Positions 48,133 through 63,077 are shown, counted from the stretch's first letter. The stretch is 64,000 nt of DNA from Hypomesus transpacificus (GCF_021917145.1 NC_061071.1:7600072-7664071); one strand, 5' to 3'. A program made the numbers and translations. The notes: generated by a model from the sequence alone, not told the origin.

Positions 48133-51100
48133 GTTTTCTGTGATCAAGTGAAGTTTCCTGATTAAGCCTGTGATTGACGCCCTCTCCTTATTTTTATGCA
48201 AATGGAATGCAGGTTGTTTGAAAGCCAATAGACTAGTAGGCCTACTGTGTAAATTCTTCATTTGACAATTCTAAGAGGAGTAGGTGACGTTAAGGTTACA
48301 TTCAGACCAAAGGGCTTGCATCATTTAACAATAGCACTAGACCTAGGTCACATTATTGCAGTGAGAAGCAGTCTACTGATCAATTACTACGGTAATGTTA
48401 TTTTGGGGTGAACGGTAATCATAATGTTATCTGACTCCAAATTGGGTCCCTACCAGTTCTGGCAAAAAAAGAAAAGGTGTTTGGGAAAGAAAGACGAAGA
48501 AACCTAGACCCAATAGTGACGACACCGTCCCATTCCTAAGTGGGGACCTTTTTTGAGACCGATCAACTTTTGGTGCGGTCGTGGTTGTATGCATACTGTA
48601 GCGCACATCTTTATCCAGCAAAAAAACTTCCCTGCCTGCTGAATTTGTCACATCTTCCCAGTCCGAAGTTCAAGTAACGCTATGGGTATGTAGTGAACAA
48701 TACAACTCGACGCATTTGTTTGCAATTTTATTTCTAAATTGGAGTTTAGGTTTATTTGTTTTTGTAATAATTTAGAAAGTCGCACAATTTTATTTACATT
48801 GTGAGCTCATTACTTTCCTTTCAATGCAGATTGGGATGTCATTTTGTAATCGGTTGATGAGATTAGATCGAAACTAAATGTATATTATTTTCGACTGAAG
48901 GTAGTTTTGTTGTTTCACTTAAACATTTCACATACTTCCTTAGACACATTTCATATGTCCCATAGCTTCAGGTAGGTTAGCATATGTTCTAATAAGGTGA
49001 CTCGTTAAATGCAATATTTACTTTAACTACCATATGCCATTTGTTATTATCTATTTTTTACTGAAAGCCAATGAATTGCAGCAATGTGGTTTTGGGGGCC
49101 AGTCGTGGAGTGCTCACGTTTTACAGAGTGTAGCCTATTTGTGTGTCAGTGTGTTTGTGATCACAGTCTGATAGACAGTGTAATGGATGTGCATGTTTGT
49201 GACCTTATGTAGCTAACCTTCTAATGTGCAATTCTAAGTATATGTCCAGGGAGACAAGTCATGTCACCATTGGTTTATCACGCGGCTCAGAGCAGCATGA
49301 CATAGGAGGTGCTCTCAACCACACACTTAAACAGGATGATGTGACATCACTCTTAGGATCCCGGATTATGATTCCTCTGTATCATGGACCTGTGTGTTAC
49401 ACAATGTTCTCCTAATAGTCCCTAGTGGATTTAAAATTGGATCCTAAATGGATTAGAACCAAACAATCTACTTGGTGATCAGCCTGTGAGTTCTCAACCT
49501 GCACAGTGGGCTATACATTTTCTCCCTGAAACCAGAAAATCTAAAGAGGCAGTACTGAGTCTGTCTTTGGGTCTGTTACTTTGTGTCAGTCTGTCTGTTT
49601 CTCTCACATTCTCAACATCTGTTTTGAATAAGCCGTGGTAGAGGTGGAGGTGCCTATCGAAGGTTCTGACAGGACAGTTTTGTTTCAGAACAGGCAGACA
49701 GGATGTCTCCCGGTGACCTGTTTTACCTGAAAGAACACAGCCTCCTTTAGCCTGGAGCCAACAGACAATCTGCCTCCATTTCCCTTCCTCCTTCTCTTTT
49801 TCTCTCCCGTTTCTCCTTTTATTTCCTTTCTGCCCGTAGGTTTTTAGCACAGAGCAGGTTGTGTTCCTTATCAGCCTGCAGGGGGCACAGTCATTGACAA
49901 AGGGGATCATTGTTTATTGTGTCCAGGAGGGAGAGGAATCTAGTGAGTTAGCTTGCTAAATGAACACACTCACGCTCACACACTCAAACACAAGCATGAA
50001 GAAATAATGCATGTCTATTCTCACACTTTTCTTTTCTTTAGACACGAAAGTGATGATGCGGATTTCACCTTGAGAACGACGCACGGTTTTGCTGTCCTGG
50101 CCAGTAGTGGGGGCTGTTCATTTGGAGATATGTATTCAACCCTTGGCTCCTGCGATCAGCTAGACCCAACTGAAGTCCATAGAGAGGGACCTGTTGCTAT
50201 GGTGACAGCTATACAAAGGGCTTAAGGCATCATCTCAATCCTGTCACGTGTTAGATCTTATGTGCGTGAGTCAAGACACACCCAAGCAGGCACACATGGG
50301 CACAATCACAGACACACACACACATGCAGTACTTATAGCAATTTGTGTACATTTTTGATAATGATGTGGACGTGACAATGATCGGCGACGCTGCAGTAAA
50401 GAAATGGCTTAATCCCTTGCCTTCTCTTTGAGGCGAAACCTGTTTGCTGAATGAACCCCTGCCCTGAAAGACTCAGTACATGGATTGGTACTGGCATGCC
50501 GGGCGCAGGTGCAGGACATGTTGAGGCGAAGGCCCCTTTCATGTGACCTGGGTATTCATGAAGGGTGGGGATGGGGGTTGGATTTGATGATGCGACATCA
50601 TCACATGGAGCTGTCATCCAGCAGAATCTGGGCCAGAAGGATTATGGGCTAGTCAGATAAATCAGTGGGGGGTTGGGGTGGGAGCAATGGCCCTGCCTCG
50701 ACCCAGGCTAAGCATATTTACAAAGACACCCGTCACGTATGGGAAATAAACAGACGTGCTACACACTTGTCCTCCAGCCTCGAGTTTTGTTTCCGGATTC
50801 CTCTATGGGTTTTCAGTAGGTGAATTTCTACTGCACACATTGCAAGGGATTGTCCAGTCTGTGTCAACCATTGTTGGTTCGACCTAGTCCTTTAAGTAAG
50901 GGTGAGGGTTAGTGTCTTCCTGTCTGCCATCTCCCTGTTTGTCTAAACGTACATTGGACTTCAAACATGGCTTGACTTCAACTCAGTTCGGAAGGAGCAT
51001 CTTCTTGGCTGTTTACCCGCATCTCCAGTTCATGCAAAGTTGAGAGGAAACAGGTGGTATGACGAGTTTGAGTTTGCATGAGTTTACCATTTATTAGTTT

Positions 51101-51628
51101 TAAATGGCTAGTTTCTGTCAATGGGCCTACATTGTATTAGGATAGCAAAATATTTACCCTCCTCCCCCTGTTGATGTGTGTATGGTTTTAGTGTGTGTGT
51201 GTGGTGTGTGTGTTTTTTGGTAGGATTAACTTAACTCGGCATCCTCCCTCTCTCAGTCCCGTTCTCTGATGAGACGGAGGCGTCTCCTTGGCGACCGCCA
51301 TCGGTGGGCGGTGCGGGGGGAAAGTGGGTCACCCTGGAAGATTAGGACCTGGATCTGTCCGTTTGACATCAGGGATCTGGAGTTCCTGTGTCACACCCCT
51401 CCACATCCCCACATCCATCCAGAGGGCAGTATCGGTATCTTCCTGGGCCCACAGACAACCACAAAGATAGGAACAGCATGGACGAAATACTGAATACAAT
51501 ACAAGGTGCAGCGGATTGGTCTCTGCCAGCAAAGGTTTCGCTTTTAGGGGAAGTGGAGCCCATTAAAATGGCAAGGATTAGACTAAAGCGTGAGCAGGAG
51601 GTTCTTAATGCCCTTTCAGAGATAATGT

Positions 51629-51663
<35 letters not shown>

Positions 51664-51708
51664 TGAGAGACAGAGAGAGAGACAGACAGAAAGAGAGAGC
51701 CAGACAGA

Positions 51709-51760
<52 letters not shown>

Positions 51761-54700
51761 GAAATGTTAACGATGCATTTACTCATTTCCCTTCGCGTTT
51801 GACCACATACACACTATCCACACAGATAACATGCAGATAACTTAAAATAAGCAGCAATGCCCTTTCAACTCGGGCTACACTCAAAAGGAATAAACATAAA
51901 AAGGAACCCTGGCTGTCTTAGACACATGTTGAGGTCAGAGGTGTGAATATGTATCCTGATAGGAGGAGACCTAAAAGGACAGAGAATAGGCCCTGACAAC
52001 TATCCGGGAATCTGGTTGTACAGTGTGCTGTATGTGCTTGTTCCTTATATTTTCATAAATGGCAACCTGCCTACTTGAACTATTTGTCCCTTTTTTACAC
52101 TACCACCTTTAGAAACAATGTATAATCAAGCCTAAAATGTTTTGGAAAAAAGAAACTCTGATAGTAAGTAAATTAAGCAAGTAAATTGAGAACATGTTCT
52201 TGGAACTGTTATCGGTATGTTAATAAATTGTTGCCATAGCAACAACGGAAACATGTTCCTTATCGCTGCTGTGGGACATTTCCACTCCATGAGAGAGATC
52301 TGATCGAGCTCATGTGTGTAATGGCAAGTCTGTTTCACTGAGTTCACTCTGACCGTTCTCTCAAAAGTCCTTAACTTTGAAAGACAGTCCGAGGACGTGT
52401 AATTGCACTTTTGTTTACAGACGCATAAGACCAGGGACCAGACTGTCCTCGTTTCCCCTTCTCCCTAATTAACTCCCCATCTGAGAACATGAAGGAGCCG
52501 TAATGGCCTCATTACAGCGAGACGACCCCATTGTGGTTCCAGTGTCCCTCTGTTCCACATTAATGAGGCAGGACAGGCATCCAGGGGCTCTCCGCAATGG
52601 CCGCCCACAGTTCTGTGGGCATGAGAGAGCAGAACACTCAGCAGAAGGAGACAAGGCTCGGGTCTCCCATAGTTCAACTCGACTCTTTATTAAAGGGGGA
52701 TTGTGTGTGTTGGGGGGGGGGGGGGTGTCTGTGTTTCACCAAAAATTGGGCCATCTATTGACTCTGGCAAGAAGAAGAAAGCTCAATTATGGGACATAAT
52801 GTGAGTCAGCACATTCTGATTGCGATCACACATGCACACACTGACCAACTCACACACACACAGCAACCTATTTTCCAGAGGTTGTTTTGTCTTGTTTCTC
52901 CTCTCTGGTTCTTGCTTTGTCTCTGCTAAACCGTTTCCTGGCCTCCATCTAGACCCCGTTGTTCACTCTGGGTGGATAATACACTGCATATAGAATGTGG
53001 GTTTAGTCGTATGGCTACAAGGGATTATATTCAGAGGACATTGAATCCCTCATGCCCTCCTTTCCATTTCACATTGAAAGCCACAAGCACAGAGAACTAC
53101 CAAAGTAACATTAGAAATATTATTATTTATTTTTTTAAGTACAGGTTTTATACTATGTACAGACATGGTTCAGGTGTGATGGGACTGTATCATGATTTTT
53201 TGGCAGTGGATTGATGGAGCAGACACTGGATGACTTACAGTAGAGCTGAGACCGTGTATTGCCCTGGATAAAGCAACTGTCCTGTTCAGATCCCTCCATG
53301 TTTACTGATGAGTTGTAATTGACCTCTGTACACAGAGTTAGAAACATAAGCTTACCCGGTTTATGAAAAGCAATGTGTGAGTGCATGTGGATGTGTGTGG
53401 ATGTGTGTGCGTGAGTGGATGGTGTGTGTGTGTGGTGTGTGTGTGCGTTCCAGAGCTACAGGAGGTGGGAAGGAGTGCCAGGGACCACTGTATCTCATCT
53501 TCTGGACAAGTGCTTAATCTGTGACCCAGCAAGGGATTATGGGGTGCTGGGGGATATGGGCCTTAAGATCCACCCAGGAGGACTTCTGTTGCTCCCCTCT
53601 CTGTCAACTGGTGTGTGGTTGGTGTGTGTGTGTCATTATGTTTGTGTGGGAAGCCACTATGGGACCAGACCCAAGGTTTACATCAGTGTGTGTGTGTGTT
53701 TGTCAGTATGTTTGTGAAACTGAAACCACGAAAATTGCACAGACCCAGAGCGCCATACCAAGAGCACACATCGCTTTCAAGTGCTGACGACAAACATACC
53801 TTCTTAAATGTACCTCTGTCAGTTGTGAAAGGCTCTTCCTGGATGGTTGTGATGCAGCGCTAGTGGCAGGCTTAGTCTAGACAGCATTTTGAGCTGCATT
53901 AAACCACGTGCATGAGAATTAATACTTTATTTAAGAGGATTCAGGGCAGATGGCCTCCCTTTGTTTGAGGATGTGTTTATTACTAGAAAAGGAGGTGAAC
54001 ACTAGTGCACACAGCCATGCCTAAATTCAAATTGAATTGTGTGTTTTTTCCCTATCGCTTTTGTTTGTTTTCTGGATAATTCCTCTTTGCTGCATGAAAA
54101 ATATGATCGGCTACCATTATCTCATAACTACTGGATTGTTTGATATGCTGAAAACCTCTTTCTCCCCCAGCACAAACTGAGAATAAACATAAAACAGAGA
54201 CTTTCCTTCTCTGTTGACAGAATACTCTTTTCATCTCTAGCACTCACTTTCATCCACACTCCTCCACAACACTCAGTCAACGTCTCTCCCTCTCTAATTC
54301 TCTCCCGCTCGACAGATGGAGAGTGGGTGGTGTGTGTATATGTATGTTGCTGTGAAATTGCTGCTGCGTGAACTTCATCGGTGCATATGTGGACTTTTTG
54401 GAGTGTGTACTCTACAAGACTGCCAGTGTATGTTTAAGTGCAGGCAGTGCACATGTATGACTTGGTCTTCTGTTATACTTCTCTCTACTAAATCCCGTCT
54501 GCACGGTAAAGACATCTTACTTGCACCTGTGTTGGTGGGAAGGGGTTGGATGGGGTTCATTGGATGCGTGAAAATCCTCAATAGGACGCACTCAGAAAGC
54601 ATCCCACCATCATCACAACCAGTTTATTAATCGCCAAAGTAGGATTGCAAGTGACGTACAGTCAAAGCGTTAGCTGGCATCGTTTAGGGACCACTAATCT

Positions 54701-54953
54701 GTGCAGAATTCAATCTGACAAGACCTTTGCATCGTCAAAAGGGATTGTGATATATGCAGAGGACCTAAACTTGATAAGGAAAGAGGTTGAGGGAGAAGAG
54801 AGAAGGCGTGAGTGTGAGAGAGGGAGAGATAGTGGGAGAGAGAGAGAGAGATATCAAGCACGCATTGAGGGAGAGAGCGAAAGAGAGAAACAGCAACAGC
54901 AAAGTCAGAATACAGAAGCCAGTGAGTAAAGTATACAAAGGAAAATATTCCAA
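48133..54953. other. Intergenic stretch between gemin8 and gpm6b
   Basis: No exon with family resemblance was found on either strand. It contains GT then GA repeats at 51,628-51,761, a poly-G at 52,713-52,725 and GT-rich segments near 53,390-53,450 and 53,610-53,710. The last part should hold the gpm6b promoter and 5' UTR. Confidence 0.5.
51628..51761. repeat. Compound (GT)n-(GA)n microsatellite
   Basis: (GT) for about 25 bp passes into a GAGAGACAGAGAGA tract of more than 100 bp. Intergenic. Confidence 0.85.
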
Positions 54954-55023
54954 ATGGATGGGACGAAGCCAGCCATGGAAACTACCGCTGAAGAGAACCA
55001 AGATGAGAGCCAAGAAAGCAAAG
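54954..55023 (+). CDS. gpm6b: GPM6B (neuronal membrane glycoprotein M6-b), first coding exon, partial gene
   Basis: ATG at 54954 opens MDGTKPAMETTAEENQDESQ and reaches a donor (AGCAAAG|GTAGAG) after 70 nt, in phase 1. This matches the N-terminal extension of the long human GPM6B isoform (KPAMETAAEEN...SQERK). M6B is a four-span proteolipid-family protein of neurons and oligodendrocytes that influences membrane trafficking and the cytoskeleton. The membrane exons are not in the window. The exon is preceded by a purine-rich GA tract (54,781-54,880) that is likely promoter or 5' UTR. An in-frame second ATG (METT...) is an alternative start. gpm6b neighbours gemin8 and mospd2 on human Xp22.2 too, which supports the call. 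Confidence 0.85.
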
Positions 55024-56187
55024 GTAGAGAATATTATCTGCCGTTCTAATGTGCGCGTTTTCAAGCTTTTCAGCTGCGCTGTTTACTGAGCGGTTTAACC
55101 TACTTGCTATGGCTTCGTTTCACGCGACACAAAAGCATGTTTTATGCCCGCAAGATCTTGCTCGACCACCGGTTAATTGTTTGCTGTTTTAGAATACAAA
55201 TTAATTGCGTACTTAAAGGAATAATGATTTCATGTGTTTTTGTGTGTGTGTGTGGACAGAGGACATTTTGCGCGACAAATAGAGGAGATGAAATAGGGTG
55301 TGCTTGGGCGCACGCTCTGCTTTATGGAGCATAGTTAATTCCAATTTGCTTTGGCTTGCTGAAATCATGTAGACAGACCATCATTACCCTATTTGTCTAC
55401 AGTATGGTTATGATAAACCATTCATCTTGTGCGAAGACTGCAGACATTTTGGTTTGCTTGGTTGAGGTGTGTGTACCCTTGCTGTGAATACTATTGGTCA
55501 GGTGTACAGTACGCTATTTTATGGGCCGCTTTCAACAAAAGGTGCCAGAACAAATGGTTATCAAGGATTTCGATGACCATGAACGTCAATGTGTTTTTAC
55601 CTTTAGTACAATTGATCGTCAAACGAAAAAGCTGGTGCATTGTCCAAATTCGTTTTACATTTCATCATGGTGATACGCTGATTTTGATTAAATGGTATTC
55701 TCATTGGATCAAGGATCTGAATAATGACGTGTCTTTACACTACACTCATCCTAAATGGAGAAATGGTAGATCATAAACACTTGTCATTTTAAACCAACCT
55801 CAGTCTATTGTTTGTTTGGACTGATAAAATGCATGGATGTCGTGCGGGAAGGCTGCTGCCTTTGTCCATCTTTTAAAAGGCGGGGACACGGGTCTATGGG
55901 AATTTCATTTGTTTTGATAGAGCCGTATACGAAACGCCCTATCCCTCAATAATTATGTAAGACTACATCAAATCTCGTCCATAAATATTTTTTTCGGGAG
56001 CTTTTAGGTTAATGCTTCCAAGGTGGTGGCAGGTGACATTGTTTTGGTTGTCTTGTTGTTAAGGTCGAGAGTTTGATACACACAGCTGATCCCATGCCTA
56101 AGGGGGCGTTGCAGCTGAAGCCTCCTCAGGGGTAGCCTGTAAGCCCCTGCACCCCCCTTCCTTCTGCCACAGTCCCTGTCTTATCAA

Positions 56188-56301
56188 ATCCTCACTCACT
56201 CACTCACTCACTCATTCACTCATTCACTCACTCACTCACTCATTCACTCATTCACTCACTCACCCTATTTCTCTCTCCCCTCTCTTTCTCACTCGCTCAC
56301 T

Positions 56302-56356
<55 letters not shown>

Positions 56357-56365
56357 TCACTCACA
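56188..56365. repeat. (CACT)n followed by (CA)n microsatellite
   Basis: About 75 bp of CACT/CATT tetranucleotide repeat, a CT-rich bridge and then about 55 bp of CA repeat. Confidence 0.88.
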
Positions 56366-57620
56366 CACACATACAGACGTCTTGTAATTCCAGTCAAAAG
56401 CATGTCAACAAATGAAATGTTCGTTTGTGGCGTAGAGCTTGTATGTACCGCGTGGGTATTTAGTTGGTGTTTCATCGTAAGCTTCACAGCATGCCTAAGA
56501 TGGCTAAGATCTCTACTGAGGGGAAGGCAGCTTCCATGTCGTGTCATGTAAGGAGCTTGCAATAGGAATGTGTCACCAGCTTTGGCTGTGGGACCCTCCA
56601 CAGTGGATTTGAACACTCTTATGGCAGTAGTGAAGAGAATAGCCAGCCTAGCTGGGATTTATATCCACCTGTGACACCTTAACTGAGGTGTCAGCAAGGA
56701 CCTGACATTTGCTGTCTTCATAGCAAGCAGTGAAGCTCAGCCTTCTTCTTCTTCAGTGCTTTTTGGGTAGAAGGTAGGTGATGTTTTTGATACGAGAATC
56801 AGTCAGCTGCCATGATGGACAGGTGTGGTGCTGTGTTACCGTGACAGCCAGACAGGTCACATGGTAAGGATGGCTCTTGATTTGGAGTCCAGCCAACATG
56901 TCTTCTCAAAATGCTATTAGGGAATTTTCTTGTGTCCCCATATGGTGTTTAGCTTTAACTTAATCAACCCTCAGGGTGATGCATTCTAATGTGCTAATGC
57001 TTGCACAATTTCCACATAAACGAGTAAGTCCTTCTTTTCCTACTCCCTGACTGGAGACAGGCGTCACCAGAGAGGTTGCACGCATGCAAGCGTAATTACA
57101 AACGGGAAAGTGAGCACACGTGCCAATGTCCTCATCGACAGTATAATCCCAACAACAGGATTGATATTTTTGTCTGATTGTTTATATAATCTCTAATCTG
57201 TATTCCTATAGTTTTGCCCATTGACACGATTCTACATATACAAATAGGTCTACACACACTGGATTTAACCAAATGGAAACCATCACCATTATTTTGATTT
57301 CCTTTGCGGAACAAAATGTTCTCAGTTAATTGATACTACATACAGATATGTAAAATAATCTATGCAGACTGTGGTCATGTTTTATCCATACATGGAAGAT
57401 ATTCTGTCAGAACCTAACCCTAATCTGGGTCCTGTGCCCTCCCTGTTCAGTTGAGTCCAGGCTGCAGTAGGGTCTGGCCCCTGACTCTGTGTTGAGTACT
57501 GAAGGAAAGGCCACACCACTGTCACTGTGGGAGCTATCCCACCGTGACGAGAGAGCAGAAAGATAGGGGGATGGGTTTTCTCTCTTCTCTCCCCTCTCTC
57601 TCCCTCTCCCTTTCTCTGCC

Positions 57621-57756
<136 letters not shown>

Positions 57757-57940
57757 TTGCTCATTCGCCTTTGCTTCTCCATTGTTTCTTTCCGCTGGGC
57801 TTCTCTGTCCATGTCTTCCTATTCTTTCCATCTCCTCCCGCCTCAAAAGATGATGACACGCGCACGTGTACGCAAGGAAATGGTTCTGTCTTCCACTCCC
57901 ACATGCATGGGAATGAAGGCGCAGCGACTGCATGTGCGTG

Positions 57941-57960
57941 CGCGCTCGTCTGCGAGCGCG
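57941..57960. other. GC-rich perfect hairpin in a CpG-dense patch
   Basis: CGCGCTCG and CGAGCGCG form an 8-bp perfect stem around TCTG. It lies in a CpG-rich, alternating purine-pyrimidine segment (TGCGTGCGCG) that differs from the AT-rich surroundings. It could mark an alternative promoter within gpm6b. Confidence 0.4.
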
Positions 57961-59099
57961 TGCGGTCTTATGTAACTCTCGTCGGGCTCGCCATCGTAGG
58001 TTACGCACATCTCCAGAACCGTGAGGGATTACATCATCGCCGTGGCGATGGGGAGGGGAGCTCGGCAACGGAGGCCTGATGATTCTGTATGAGAATGGAA
58101 CACTGGAACATTGGACTCCACGCTCTATCTCTCCAGCTCAACACACACACATGCACACGCACACACACACACCCTGAACAAAGCTCACCTGTTTGCAAAT
58201 CTCTTCAAGCTGCTCATTGCCGTGTATCCTACCATGCATATTAAATCAATGCCATATGAATTGAGCACAGACCACCATACACCAGGCACACAAGCTAGAA
58301 CCTTTTTTTGCTGAGACCCGACTATTACTTTCCATTCAACACTCCTTTCTGAGGGACCATCAAGGCTCGTGGTGTCGCGAGACTTGCTACACGAGCAACC
58401 GCCACAGTCTGACGAGGCGATCTAGTGGGCCAAGGTGGCTAGCCAACGAGGTGACAGAAGGGGGCAATGTGCAGGGGAGAATGGGTAGGGGGTGGGGGAG
58501 AGGGGGAGGCGAGGCAGGGGGAGGGGGCAGGGGGAGGGGGCAGGGATCATGCCGGTGTCAGCCCCACGGAAGAACCCGGAAAGGCCCAGCTGAGGTCTGG
58601 CCTTGTCCCTGGTTCCCTGTGGAAGCATGTCGCCTGATGACCAAGGGCAGGGTCTGTGGGAAGGGGAGGGGGAGGGGGAGAGAGAGAGAAAAAGGGAGGG
58701 ACAGAGAGGGAGGAAGCAAAGGGCAGCTCAGTGCAGCTACAGTGTGTGTGGGTCGTCTTTAGCAGCATCCTCCTCTCGGTATCCGGCAGACATCCTCCTT
58801 ATCTCTCGTCTCCTTTCCCTCTTCCTTTGAGTGATCTCCTTTTCGTATCGATGTTTCCTTGATTTCCTTCTACGTTGAGGCATTGCTAGTCGTGATCTTA
58901 CATTTTGGTTTCACAAATCTTCTCAGCTCCCGCACTGCATCTTGAGCACATTTTTTGTCATCTCCCTTTACCTCACTCATTCACCGCCACCTCATTTACC
59001 CTTGCTTTCCATCTCCATGAATCAATCTTCAACCTCTTAACCCACTCTCATCATCGTGCTACTTCTCTTTTTTATTCACTCACACTTACACCCACCCAC

Positions 59100-59115
59100 T
59101 CCCTCCCTCCCCCCC

Positions 59116-59184
<69 letters not shown>

Positions 59185-59185
59185 A

Positions 59186-59216
<31 letters not shown>
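59100..59216. repeat. Compound (C)n-(CT)n-(CA)n microsatellite
   Basis: A poly-C run is followed by about 55 bp of CT and 28 bp of CA. Confidence 0.92.
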
Positions 59217-62200
59217 CATGCTCGTGCACTCTCCCTGAAGGTGTGTGAGGTGGTGAAAGGATGTGAAAGCCCTCACACTCAGGGAGTGGCTCATGTGTTT
59301 CTCATTTGGGCCGACCTGCCCAGAGCATGCTGTCAGCCTCCATCTGTGTGTGTGTACATGTACATGTGTGTGTACATGTGTGTGTACGTGTGTGTGTGGC
59401 GGTGGTGTTTGTTTACGTGTCAGTGACCAGGCATTTGCATTCAAGGGGATGTCTGTGTCAGGGTAGGGCTAAACACTGCAGGAAATGGCTATTTTTGTAG
59501 ACGAGAACATATGACGTTTTCATGAGTTCATGCATTGTTCCACATGCCGAATATCTGCACATGAATGACATGACAGTTTGGCAACGGACTCGCTTCGCAA
59601 ATGTATTCATTTGAAGAGTCCTGGTCCTCTTGAGTGCGTGTGTCCTGTCTCTGTGTGTGTCTGAAGGTGTGCTTGCTCTGCCTATGCCCATTAGTCCATA
59701 GTACATACATGAGTATGTATAGCACTGGGTGGCAGGTTGGCACAGCGTGCTCTGTTCCTAGACATTGCCAACCTCATACCATCCTCCTGGCCCTCCTCCA
59801 TCGCCCACTGACAACCAATCTGCTCGCTCCACGCCTTCCTCCACATTCCTCTCTGTGTCTGATTAACTCTCGTCATCATTAACCATGACATCAATGCTTC
59901 CACCATGATAGACACGGATTACTGTCCCTCCTGCTGTTTCATCTGAGGAAAAAGCAAGGTATAAATCAATAGGGTGTAGTACTGGGCAGCAGCGGAGGAT
60001 TGTGTTACTGAATTATTGACATTTCTTTGTAACGAGAGCCCATGTGTCAAGTGTCCTGGATGCCTTTTGTCACTGCCACACTATTATGGGTACGGAGCAG
60101 TTCTCAAATCTTGAATCAGGTTCCCAAACGTTTAATTACATTCGAAGCATACATCTGGTCCTGGGTCACTGTTCCTGCTATGTACAGGCCCTTGTCTATT
60201 ACTTTGTCTCTACCAAGGTCAGTATGGAACAGACAGGAGACCTTCCCTCTGAGTTCTGTGTCTGTGGTCATGGTGAGACAGAAGGAGCCACAGCACTGGC
60301 ATCAAGTTAGCAACATTAGCCACATGAGTTACATAATCCCAAAGCCATTGACATAGATTGCGCCAGACCCTTAGCTAAGGGAAGCCATTTTATATTTTAG
60401 GGGGAATAGTGGGGAGTGACGCAGCTGAAAACCGCCTTCTGTCCTCTCCTCTGAGCTGTCCAATCACATGGCAGTACAGGTGTTGTGAGCTTCTGGCTCT
60501 GATGGGCGAGACAGCGATGAGGTCATTATCTAGTGAAATTCAGACTGGTTTCTAGTTTGACACTGATACAAAGCAACTCCAACTCCAAGACTAGAGCAAA
60601 AAGATGCATGTTTCGGTCAGGTTATGTAAAAGCTCTCATGCTCCTCCACTTTACTCTCCTAAGACAAACATGGAAAAGCTCCCTAACGTCAACATGGAAC
60701 AATGCATCTTTAATGTTATTTGGATTCTTTTGAGTTCTAAAGCAAATATGCACTGGTGTTTCTAATTTGGACAATTATGCATGTTTAGTTCTGGGTTCGT
60801 ACGATGCCTTTTATTACACCTTTGGAATGAAAACTGCTGTGTGTGGATGTCTGTGTGCGTGTATGTGTGTGTTTGTGCATGTGTGCGTGTGTGTGCAAAC
60901 TTAGTGTATGGGACGGGCTTTGAGCCTCCTGCACAGCTGACAGAGTTTAGCCCAGATTCCCCAGTGCCAGTAAGGGATGGTGGTTGACAGACAGTAGTGT
61001 GCTGGGCAGGACCTAGAACCAGAGGATCTCTGGGATAAAGTATTGATCACACTGGGGAGCGTTGCAGAGGATTTAAAAGCTGCTCACTTCATTACACACA
61101 ATTACTCGCAGGCAGATGCTGACTTTACGCCCTCCATAATGCTCCATACTATCCTGTTAGCTCACTCTGGGTATGGGCCAGATTGGGCTTAGTTAGGAGA
61201 CATTTTTTGATTTTGAAGCATAAAACAATCATGAAGGGCACAAGCTTGATCCTCTTACCTTGCTTTTATACAATGTCCAGGCTTATTGTCGTGTTTAACA
61301 CCTGGGTTTTCATAAGACTTTACTGCAAATAGACAGCGGTGCATGAGAATAGTTACTCATGCATGTACACACACACATACGTCCACGCAAACATGTAGAG
61401 ATATTACTGTATGGTATGTACATATATACATATATAAGAAAGAAACACTATCTGAATATGTTTCTCACCCTCATTTGTGAAGTGATGCTGAAATCATGAC
61501 GAGTGTGTGGATGTGTGCTTTTTCTGCAGCCTGTAGTTATACAGATGGGGCTCCTCTTTCATCTCCTGTATGCCTCAGTGAAGAAGGAAGCCATCTTTTT
61601 TCTTTTTTTTTGTTGCTTTTGAGAAGATGAGTTTTGTGATCCAGAGCTCTGCTGGGAATTTACCCATAATGCACAAGGAGGAAATTGCACTATAACGAAT
61701 ACAAAGGTCACAAATTGGCATATGACCCGAAGTGAAGCTCGAACGTACAGTTGAAATATTCCCCGGGCATTATCAAATGTTTCATTCGATATAGTATAAG
61801 CATAATGTTGCTTGAAGTGTTATAATGTGATTAATAGTTTTAGCAGGAAAATCCCCTTGGAAATATATCAAATTGTTAAAACAGTCTGTTAAAGCTGATC
61901 GTGTGCGGTTCTTTATGTATGACGTCGCAGTCGTTTTTCCCTCTGGCTAAACTTGACCCATTTTCCGAAAACCAAATCCAAATCACCTGCTATAACGTGC
62001 AGAATAATGCATGTAGTCTCTTTTCTCATTTGTCTTCACTCAACATCAGACCAGGTTCCCTCTGCTCTCAGGGGCACTGCAAACACTCCTGGACCACCAT
62101 GTTGTATTTATGTTAAGGTTGAGCTCAGGTTGTTTTAAGATTCCTGTCCTCTTCGTCACCCCACAGGTCTGACACGGACGTGTGTGTGTGTGTGCGTGCG

Positions 62201-62997
62201 TGTGTGTGAGTTCACAGCCCCGTGCTGTGTATGAACGTGTGGGAAGTGTGGGGCCGCTGTGACAGACTCAGCTACGTGGCCGCTCAACTGGGTCGGGGGT
62301 AACACGTTGCCATGACGACCACTATTTACCGGCCCCCGGGCCGAAAAATGCTTTTTCCTCTCAGACTCTCTTCGACTCTCACTCTGACTCCCTCGCTCTG
62401 ACTCTCTCTCTCTCTCTCCTCTCTTGCTTTCGTGCTCTCACTCTCTCTCTCTCTCCTCTCTTGCTTTCGTTCTCTCACTCTTTCTGGTGTCACAAAGAAG
62501 TAGGCCGAACTTTTTAACGGCATACTGTACTGAAGAGTCCAAAGCGGAGACCATTTTTTACATACTGTAGAAAATACCGGAACGTTAGGAGCTTCACAGC
62601 CAGCTTATCAGAACTTTGATACTTTTGCGTGCCTTGCTTGGCAAGTTAGCGAGCCGTTTACTAATGATGCTGTTGACACTGTGGGAAAGCGATGTAATAG
62701 GATATCCAAATCACTTGCAATGGCCACGTTCATCCACTTGTTTCAGGGAATATTCTAGGGCAGCAGGGTTCGTACTGGAAGAATGATCTTTACAATGTGC
62801 CAAGACTGTTAGTGTCCGATTCTGTCAAAATAACATCAAAATCGATGGAGGTGAAGAAGTATAAAGGGCCTCTGTAGAACCTTTACCAGCTGGCTATTAC
62901 TTTAGAGGAGCCGTGGACTCATATTTCACCCTGGGGATGGAAGAAGAGGAGAAAGAGAGAGACGGAGAGAGATGGAGAGAGAAGGAGCGAGAGACAG

Positions 62998-63005
62998 AGA
63001 GAGAC

Positions 63006-63075
<70 letters not shown>
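62998..63075. repeat. (GA)n microsatellite
   Basis: About 75 bp of GA repeat inside a longer purine-rich segment (62,938-63,110). Confidence 0.92.

Positions 63076-63077
<2 letters not shown>

Noticed and set aside
48427-48651. 74-codon minus-strand open frame after gemin8
   Set aside because: No recognisable domain, no splice context and no repeat-protein hallmark; cannot be told from chance.
58905-59426. 173-codon plus-strand open frame rich in Ser-Leu and His-Thr
   Set aside because: Runs through poly-C, CT and CA repeats; a low-complexity artefact.
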